Assembly: GCA_002435745.1 (NCBI GenBank)
Contig: DIWT01000013.1
Span: 89,426-100,565 of the forward strand
Source of the DNA: a bacterium UBP15_UBA6099
GTDB lineage: Bacteria > UBP15 > UBA6099
Direction: 5' to 3'
Length of the DNA: 11,140 bases
The notes beneath the pieces were generated by a model that saw only the letters and a list, made by a program, of their open reading frames with translations, ran no database searches and had not been told where the DNA came from. The translations under genes and the position numbers were made by a program. The first letter of the stretch is position 1; each line of letters begins with the position of its first letter. This document shows positions 6,727 to 11,140 of this stretch, piece after piece.

Positions 6727-7551
6727 ATGAAGACGGGAAACGTGCCTGCGCTGGCTGTAACCGGAGCCACTCTGCCGGAAGCATGGGAGAAATCTGTCAT
6801 CGCCGCTTGGGAAAACGGCATTGAAATACACACCGAGTACGACAGGCCGGGAGACCCGCCTAGCCGCGACTGCACCATGATGATGGTCGTCGAGGACCCG
6901 TTCGCAGAGCCGCGCATCCACCGCGCTTTCCCCGCCGGACTCGAAGAGCTTGAGGTGTACCGCCTCGAAGTGGTGGACGGCGTGCATGACCACTGGATCG
7001 ACCCGGCCGCAGGCAAATGGACCTACACCTATCACAAACGCCTCTTCGACTACGAAATCGAGGGCAAGCATGTGGACCAGATAGCGTACTCGGTGGACCG
7101 CTTGGCGGCCAGCCCGATAACAAGGCGCGCGCAGGCGATAACGTGGAACCCGCTGCTGGACGCGCCCACCGACGACCCGCCCTGTCTCCAACGCCTCTGG
7201 TTCAGGCTGACCGAGACCGCTCCCGGTTCACGCTCGTACGTTCTCAACATGAACTCTCACTGGCGCTCGCGCGACGCATATAAGGCCGCATTCATGAATA
7301 TATTCGCGCTGACAGACCTCATGAGGGTCATCGCGGACCGCTTGGCTGAAAAAATCGGCTCCCCGGTCGCCGTCGGTCGCTACGTCGATATCTCCGACAG
7401 CTTCCATATCTACGGCTCCTACTTCAAGGAGTTCGAGGGATTCCAAAATCTGGTGAAAAACCGCTCCTTCGAAGCCCGCACGTGGAACAGCGCCTACGCC
7501 GAGCCTTTCTTCCAGATCGGCCGCGACCGCGTCGCCGCCGAACAGAAATAA
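6727..7551 (+). CDS. thyA: Thymidylate synthase, divergent methanogen-type
   Basis: The product is 274 residues. Thymidylate synthase methylates dUMP to dTMP using methylenetetrahydrofolate. The second half carries the hallmark residues in family order. TRRAQAITWN (132-141) matches the phosphate-binding Arg pair. C153 in DDPPCLQ is the nucleophile. WRSRD (179-183) is the QRSxD motif. N191 in FMNIFAL aligns with the Asn that selects uracil over cytosine, and DSFHIY (224-229) matches the D-x-HxY nucleotide site with one extra residue. The N-terminal half lacks the usual bacterial HELLWFLxG helix and instead reads EDPFAEPRIHRAF, with WTYTYHKRLFDYE at 98-110. This resembles the archaeal (methanogen) thymidylate synthases as I remember them. 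Whether it is a true dTMP synthase or a related nucleotide hydroxymethylase cannot be settled by eye. The ATG at 6727 has GGAGG at 6713-6717. It is co-directional with pheA, and a terminator-like hairpin follows. Confidence 0.85.
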   Translation: MKTGNVPALAVTGATLPEAWEKSVIAAWENGIEIHTEYDRPGDPPSRDCTMMMVVEDPFAEPRIHRAFPAGLEELEVYRLEVVDGVHDHWIDPAAGKWTYTYHKRLFDYEIEGKHVDQIAYSVDRLAASPITRRAQAITWNPLLDAPTDDPPCLQRLWFRLTETAPGSRSYVLNMNSHWRSRDAYKAAFMNIFALTDLMRVIADRLAEKIGSPVAVGRYVDISDSFHIYGSYFKEFEGFQNLVKNRSFEARTWNSAYAEPFFQIGRDRVAAEQK

Positions 7552-7592
7552 ACAGGCGTCAAAGATAATAAAAAAAGAAAAGAAGAAAAAGC

Positions 7593-7624
7593 CAAAGAGA
7601 AACTTTTGAAAAAGTTTCTCTTTG
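7593..7624. terminator. 15-bp hairpin after the thymidylate synthase gene
   Basis: Bases 7593-7607 pair perfectly with 7610-7624. The hairpin follows the thyA stop by 41 bases and an A-rich stretch. It is the likely end of the pheA-thyA transcript, though no U run follows outside the stem. It shares the core GAAACTTTT/AAAAGTTTC with the hairpin at 79-114. Confidence 0.55.
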
Positions 7625-7646
7625 AATCTCTTCAAAACGTTTCGCT

Positions 7647-7678
7647 GGTCGTAGGGAGTAAATCGCTGACGCGATTTA
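7647..7678. repeat. Left part of a 20-bp-arm palindrome split by the IS element
   Basis: The left arm is 7647-7666, the loop TGAC is 7667-7670, and the right arm begins at 7671-7678 (GCGATTTA). The rest of the right arm, CTCCCTACGACC, lies at 8775-8786 beyond the IS. Joining 7678 to 8775 gives a perfect 20-bp palindrome with a 4-base loop. The central CTGACGCG also occurs in a second copy near 10990-10997. Confidence 0.8.
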
Positions 7679-7697
7679 TACTACCGCTTAAATGAAA

Positions 7698-8722
7698 TTA
7701 ACCACCACAGATAGATTTGCACACCTTCGGATTATGAATGAAATAGCATAGAGCATTCTCCAAGTGGCTGGAAAGGTCATCATGTGACTTGGCGACAAAA
7801 GTGGAAAAGAAAGTCTGTTTCAAATTCAGCCAGATACGTTCTATGGGGTTGAAATCAGGGGAATATGGAGGCAGAAAGACCGGGGTGATTCTTCCCCAAT
7901 TCAGGACACGGGTCTTATGCCATGATGCGTTATCCAAGATCATGATCACTCTTTTGTCTCCAACGTGGTTTTGCATCTCATTGAGAAATATCTGGAAAAC
8001 CGCAGTGTCGACGTAAGGCATTATCAAACTCATGAAATTGCCATCGCTGGGACGAACCGCTCCGATGACATTGTCTTTGATGTGTTTCCCGGTGTGCCCT
8101 ATTCGCGGTCTGCTGCCCTTGCGGCACAGCATTCGCCTTGGTTTGGGGTCTCCTTGAACTCCGCACTCATCCTGATACCATATCTCAATATCCTGCGCTT
8201 GCTTAAGCACATCGAGCTGTTCGAGGAATTCTTTTCGCAGTTCTTCGCTCTGCTTGAGCGGCCAGGGTCTGGGCCGCAACTTTACGTATCCCATCTTCCT
8301 GAGCACATAATTGACATGTGAGTAACTGATATTTAACCGGTGTTTTTTTTTAAGCGCCCGTGGATCAGGCGCCCTGTGACCATGCGACCATTTATTTCCC
8401 GCTTTATCTCTACGATTTCCTGAATCTCCGCTCTGATATCGTCTGTAACCTTTGAGATGCGGCCTTTCTTCGCTGATTTCAAGCCATCCTTTCCCGACTG
8501 GTCCCATCGATTTTTCCAGTGCCCGATAGTTGTCACGCAAACACCTAATATCTCAGCTACCTCTTTCCGGGGGCGATCCATCATTAGAAGCCTTATCGCG
8601 TTGAGCTTCTTTGCGAGTTTCGCGTCCTTCTCCTCGCGATACATCTTGTCAACTTCACCCAGATCGCCCCATTTTGTTTCTAAATACTTAAATGTTGGCA
8701 TGCCTATTTCTATCACATGCAC
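7698..8722 (-). CDS. IS630-family transposase, two frames joined by -1 frameshift
   Basis: The DDE-type transposase catalyses cut-and-paste transposition at TA targets. The first frame (8722 down to 8333, 129 residues) has an N-terminal helix-turn-helix, KEVAEILGVCVTTIGHWKNRW (about 53-73), and ends at TAA just after an A9 run. The second frame (ending at 7698) continues the family sequence from KHRLNISYSHV onwards and contains the catalytic triad: D in YQDECGV, D in LDNASWH and E in PDFNPIERIW. A -1 slip on the A run joins them into a 341-residue protein, the usual size for the family, with the triad at about D185, D264 and E295. The first start could be the ATG at 8722 or 8701; neither has a strong ribosome-binding site. 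Full-length ends and an intact triad suggest the copy may still be active if the frameshift is programmed. Confidence 0.85.
8343..8351 (-). other. A9 slippery site for -1 frameshifting in the transposase
   Basis: On the minus strand the codons TTA AAA AAA AAC lie within nine consecutive A's, and the zero frame stops four codons after the run (AAC ACC GGT TAA). Slipping back one base after the second AAA reads AAA CAC CGG and enters the catalytic frame. The A run and the -1 direction fit known IS630 frameshifting. A plain indel or sequencing error in the homopolymer is the alternative. Confidence 0.65.
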
Positions 8723-8774
8723 AGGGAAATTAATAGCGCCTATGGGTGGTTAATTTGAATTAATTTCTGCTATA

Positions 8775-8860
8775 CTCCCTACGACCCATGCAAGTCATTT
8801 ATGAACAAGATTCCTCTAAAAACCCTTTTCCAATCTCTTTTCGCATGACGCGCTTTTGCC
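8775..8860. repeat. Dispersed repeat, copy A (right flank of the IS)
   Basis: From CCCATG at 8785-8790 to about 8860 this stretch aligns with the segment starting CCCCATG at 11012-11018 near the window end. Shared blocks include ATTTA-GAA, ATTCCTC-AAAAA-CC, CTTTT and CAT-GA--CGCGC. Both copies directly follow a palindrome centred on CTGACGCG. It is clearly diverged, so it is an old family rather than a recent duplication. Confidence 0.6.
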
Positions 8861-8963
8861 CGACTTTATGCGTCTTTCTGTTTGTCAATGTTGAGAACAT
8901 GGCGGCGCTCTCGGCGTAATTCACGAAGCCGTATTGCTTATTGGCTAATCCGCGCCCTATCAT
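8799..8963 (-). CDS. Possible small ORF (54 codons) ending in the repeat
   Basis: Minus-strand ATG at 8963 to TAA at 8799 gives a basic 54-residue peptide containing NKQYGFVNYAES and ending KGFLEESCS. It lies between prfC and the IS. There is no good ribosome-binding site, and an in-frame TAG lies eight codons upstream of the ATG. The last codons fall in the dispersed repeat, whose other copy reads KGFLEEFYS-stop in the same relative frame (about 11034-11060, minus). It may be a remnant gene tail rather than a working gene. Function unknown. Confidence 0.2.
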   Translation of the reverse strand: MIGRGLANKQYGFVNYAESAAMFSTLTNRKTHKVGQKRVMRKEIGKGFLEESCS

Positions 8964-9031
8964 GAATCGGCGTCTTTCATAAGGCTAGGAAACGAGGGGG
9001 GGAGCGAAGAAAAAACAAAAAAGAGAGCTGA

Positions 9032-10639
9032 TTATTGACGTTCGAGAATTTTAAGAAACTGTATATCCGGCCATTTCTCCTCTGTGTATTTCATCGCCCA
9101 TTCGCTTTCGTCCATGTAGACCAAATTGCCTTCCGAATCCCGCGCCATGTTGGGATGGTGGCGCCTTTCGAAGTCGGACATCTTTTTCCTGTCATCGCAG
9201 CGTATCCATCGGGCAGTGGAATAATCCATATTTTCATAAGTGGCGTCGACGCCGTATTCGGACATAAGCCGCGCCATGGTAACCTCGAATTGCAGCACGC
9301 CCACAGCCCCCAAGATCAGATCGTTTCCCGTCAAAGGCGTAAACAACTGCACCGCGCCTTCCTCGACCAACTGGAGCGCCCCTTTATGAAGTTGTTTCCT
9401 TTTGAGGGGGGATTTCAGCCGCACCCGGCGAAAATGCTCCGGAGCGAAATTCGGAATGCCGATGAAACTAAGGGGCTCCTTTTCCGTGAAGGTATCGCCG
9501 ATCCGAATGGCGCCGTGGTTATGGATTCCGATTATGTCGCCCGGCCATGCCTCTTCCACAGACGCGCGGTCTTGCGCCATGAAGATTATCGGATTGGAGA
9601 CTTGGATATCTTTGCCGGTGCGGTGGTGACGAATCCTCATGCCGCGAAGAAAGCGTCCCGAACAGACGCGCAGAAAAGCGATCCTATCATGGTGCGCGGG
9701 ATCCATGTTTGCCTGTATCTTAAAAACAAACCCGGAAAAGCTTTCTTCCTCCGGCAAAACCATTCGCGTGGCGGACGGCCGGGGCTGTGGAGATGGAGCT
9801 ATTTCTACAAACGTGTCGAGCAGTTCCTGCACCCCGAAATTGTTGATGGCGCTGCCGAAAAAAACAGGCGTCTGCGCGCCTTTGAGAAAATCCTGAATGT
9901 CGAATGGAGCCGCCGCGCCTTCCAGCAGCGCCAAATCCTCTCGCAGTTCTCCGGCTTGGCTGCCGATAATTTCATCCAGAAGAGGATCCTCTAAATCTCT
10001 TATGGTTATGGCGTCGTCGGTCAGTCGCTCCTTGCCGGGGGTGAACAGGGTAAGTTCCTTGCGGTAGAGGTTGTAGGATCCCTTGAAGCTTTTGCCCATG
10101 CCGATGGGCCATGTAAGCGGCGCGCATTCAATCTTCAGGGTCCTTTCGATATCATTCAGTAGATCGAGAGGAGCCATGCCCTCCCGGTCCAGCTTGTTGA
10201 TAAAGGTGAGGATCGGCGTGTTTCGCATACGGCAGACTTCCATCAGCTTCCGTGTCTGGGTCTCCACGCCCTTGACGCTGTCGATCACCATGATGGCGCT
10301 GTCTGCGGCGGTCAGCACGCGGTATGTGTCCTCGGAAAAATCCCGGTGTCCGGGCGTGTCGAGCAGATTGATTTTATAATCCTTGTAGTTAAACGACATC
10401 ACGGAACTGGTGACCGAGATGCCGGACTCTTTCTCGAACGGCATCCAGTCGCTGGTGGCATGGCGGGTTGCTTTGCGGGCCTTGACCGATCCAGCCACTT
10501 GGATGGCCCCCCCGAACAGCAGCAGCTTTTCAGTCAGGGTGGTCTTGCCGGCGTCCGGGTGGCTGATAATGCCGAACGTGCGCCGGCTGTTCGCTTCCGA
10601 TTTATGAGCCTTGTTGATGTGCTCTGTTTTTGTGTTCAT
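9032..10639 (-). CDS. prfC: Peptide chain release factor 3 (RF3)
   Basis: RF3 is a translational GTPase that removes RF1/RF2 from the ribosome after peptide release. The 535-residue product has the P-loop SHPDAGKTT (26-34), DTPGH (94-98) and NKLD (148-151). It has the RF3-specific runs SDWMPFEKE, ITVIDSVKGVE-like switch region (VIDSVKGVE), CAPLTWPIGMGKSFKG, FVFKIQANMDPAHHDRIAF and IPNFAPEHFRRVRLKSPLK, in the same order as E. coli RF3 (529 residues). The ATG at 10639 gives MNTKTEHINKA before the conserved RRTFGIISHP and fits family length. An in-frame ATG at 10705 would add 22 residues spanning a leader hairpin and is less likely. Shine-Dalgarno at the chosen start is weak (GAAGAC). The gene is monocistronic here; after the stop the transcript runs into TCTCTTTTTTGTTTTTTC, which may aid termination. 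Confidence 0.96.
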   Translation of the reverse strand: MNTKTEHINKAHKSEANSRRTFGIISHPDAGKTTLTEKLLLFGGAIQVAGSVKARKATRHATSDWMPFEKESGISVTSSVMSFNYKDYKINLLDTPGHRDFSEDTYRVLTAADSAIMVIDSVKGVETQTRKLMEVCRMRNTPILTFINKLDREGMAPLDLLNDIERTLKIECAPLTWPIGMGKSFKGSYNLYRKELTLFTPGKERLTDDAITIRDLEDPLLDEIIGSQAGELREDLALLEGAAAPFDIQDFLKGAQTPVFFGSAINNFGVQELLDTFVEIAPSPQPRPSATRMVLPEEESFSGFVFKIQANMDPAHHDRIAFLRVCSGRFLRGMRIRHHRTGKDIQVSNPIIFMAQDRASVEEAWPGDIIGIHNHGAIRIGDTFTEKEPLSFIGIPNFAPEHFRRVRLKSPLKRKQLHKGALQLVEEGAVQLFTPLTGNDLILGAVGVLQFEVTMARLMSEYGVDATYENMDYSTARWIRCDDRKKMSDFERRHHPNMARDSEGNLVYMDESEWAMKYTEEKWPDIQFLKILERQ

Positions 10640-10805
10640 GTCTTCGATATCGTTTTCAGTCTCTATGCATCGCGCAGAAATGCGCGCCGAACCCGCATTG
10701 TTCACAAACCCGGGCCGATTATCATTCTGTGCGCTGCCGCGTGCGGGAAAATGACAGTCGCAATCTTTCCGTGGAGCCTGCGAAACGATTATATTCGCTG
10801 GTAAT
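10640..10805 (-). promoter_or_regulatory. prfC leader with a consensus -10 and a small hairpin
   Basis: On the minus strand a perfect TATAAT lies at 10788-10793, about 150 bases before the prfC ATG. The -35 region 17 bases upstream (TTTTCC, 10811-10816) matches poorly, so an activator or an alternative promoter is possible. In the leader, CGCGCA (10671-10676) pairs with TGCGCG (10681-10686) around a 4-base loop, some 30 bases upstream of the start. No known riboswitch was recognised. Confidence 0.35.
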
Positions 10806-10974
10806 TCGAGGGAAAACCCGATGGAACCGCCTTGCTATCCTGCCAGTGTCGCCTTGAAATATTCATTGAAGGATGCTCAAGCGGGAATGCTTCCCTATAC
10901 GCATTTATTCAATTTCGTGTTATCACATCTCCATTGTTAATGTTTATAGCTTCTTTTTGACGATAATTCAATAT
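10806..10974. other. Gene-free stretch upstream of prfC
   Basis: No frame on either strand shows coding bias, a ribosome-binding site or a recognisable peptide. The composition drifts to A/T-rich toward 10920-10975. Together with the repeat that follows, the gene-free interval runs from the prfC leader to the window end. I see no RNA gene in it. Confidence 0.5.
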
Positions 10975-11080
10975 TGGGGCGTCTATCGGCTGACGCGCTT
11001 CCCTCCCGACGCCCCATGTAAAAATTATTTACGAATAGAATTCCTCCAAAAATCCTTTCTCAACATCTTTTTCATAGATA
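10975..11080. repeat. Dispersed repeat, copy B, with hairpin
   Basis: TGGGGCGTC (10975-10983) pairs perfectly with GACGCCCCA (11008-11016). The loop region contains CTGACGCG, as in the palindrome split by the IS. The following bases to about 11080 align with copy A at 8785-8860. The left half of the palindrome is shorter than in copy A. Read on the minus strand, the segment just before the hairpin ends in a KGFLEEFYS-stop peptide. Confidence 0.6.
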
Positions 11081-11081
11081 C

Positions 11082-11117
11082 GCGCCGAAGGCGGAGGCGA
11101 AGCCCCGCCTTTGGCGC
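11082..11117. repeat. 13-bp hairpin near window end, with outer inverted repeat
   Basis: GCGCCGAAGGCGG (11082-11094) pairs with CCGCCTTTGGCGC (11105-11117) with one G-T pair. Outside it, 11054-11075 (CCTTTC...TTTTTCAT) and 11122-11140 (ATGAAAAGTTTTGAAAGGG) form an imperfect outer inverted repeat cut by the window edge. This suggests a larger nested palindromic element. Confidence 0.6.
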
Positions 11118-11140
11118 TAGCATGAAAAGTTTTGAAAGGG

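Larger units (their letters stand above)
7679..8772 (-). mobile_element. IS630-family insertion sequence, about 1.09 kb
   Basis: The element is bounded by imperfect terminal inverted repeats of 28 bases (7679-7706 and 8745-8772). They match at 20 of 28 positions, including 12 identical inner bases reading AAATTAACCACC. TA dinucleotides flank both ends (7677-7678 and 8773-8774), the expected IS630 TA duplication. The two sides of the empty site join into a perfect palindrome, which independently supports these boundaries. Its A/T content is above that of the host genes. The transposase stop codon lies inside the left repeat. Boundaries could shift by 2 bases because TATA occurs at each junction. 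Confidence 0.85.

Noticed and set aside
5547..7016. A 489-codon open frame on the minus strand opposite pheA and thyA
   Set aside because: It is antisense to two recognised enzymes, is Arg/Val-rich, matches no family and arises from their high third-position GC.
7640..8790. CRISPR array
   Set aside because: Palindromic repeats occur but not as regularly spaced direct repeats with spacers.
8860..9031. A small RNA or tRNA between prfC and the repeat
   Set aside because: No cloverleaf and no promoter with terminator; only a weak 5-bp GACGC/GCGTC pairing.
9035..9994. A 319-codon plus-strand open frame opposite prfC
   Set aside because: The opposite strand encodes RF3 with all GTPase motifs; this frame has no ribosome-binding site or recognisable domain.
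10640..11140. A plus-strand gene upstream of prfC
   Set aside because: Short frames of 65-152 codons are shadows or random, with no start signal or sensible composition.

Overview
The window is a bacterial chromosome segment from a GC-rich organism with a Gram-negative-like exported proteome. Four lines of evidence point this way: sigma70-type promoters, Sec signal peptides on three proteins, Shine-Dalgarno sites (GGGAGG, GGAGG, AGGAG) before several genes, and a typical bacterial release factor 3. I cannot name the phylum. A methanogen-type thymidylate synthase and several families of intergenic palindromes suggest a poorly sampled lineage, but that is inference.

Layout. (1) Positions 1-136 hold the 3' end of an unidentified + strand gene whose last codons run through a 17-bp perfect hairpin. 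(2) At 122-940 (-) lies a secreted protein with two Ig-like repeats. It is divergent from a + strand group at 1164-4235: a secreted GH84-type N-acetylglucosaminidase, a secreted beta-rich protein overlapping it by ATGA, and a 107-residue charged helical protein. The divergent intergenic region carries one good promoter in each direction, and the - strand transcript should be almost leaderless. (3) At 4253-5371 (-) is a six-helix membrane protein of visibly lower GC. (4) At 5631-7551 (+) is a two-gene unit: fused chorismate mutase/prephenate dehydratase (pheA) and a divergent thymidylate synthase with all core dUMP-binding residues in place. It is served by a strong extended -10 promoter. (5) At 7593-8786 is a repeat-rich region. 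A terminator-like hairpin is followed by a 20-bp-arm palindrome split by an IS630-family element (7679-8772), whose transposase needs a -1 frameshift on A9. Removing the element and one TA restores a perfect palindrome. (6) At 9032-10639 (-) is prfC (RF3). (7) From 10640 to the end there is no convincing gene, but there is a second diverged copy of the palindrome-containing repeat plus another strong hairpin.

How the genes relate. The GH84 enzyme and the two Ig-like/beta secreted proteins look like an exported glycan-processing set. pheA and the thymidylate synthase share a transcript but belong to different pathways (phenylalanine and dTMP synthesis). prfC is translational housekeeping.

I found no defence system, CRISPR array, tRNA or rRNA. 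The most interesting signals are the palindrome reconstructed around the IS630 copy, the dispersed repeat family that overlaps gene 3' ends, the GH84 enzyme with a shortened sugar-binding loop, and the methanogen-type thymidylate synthase.
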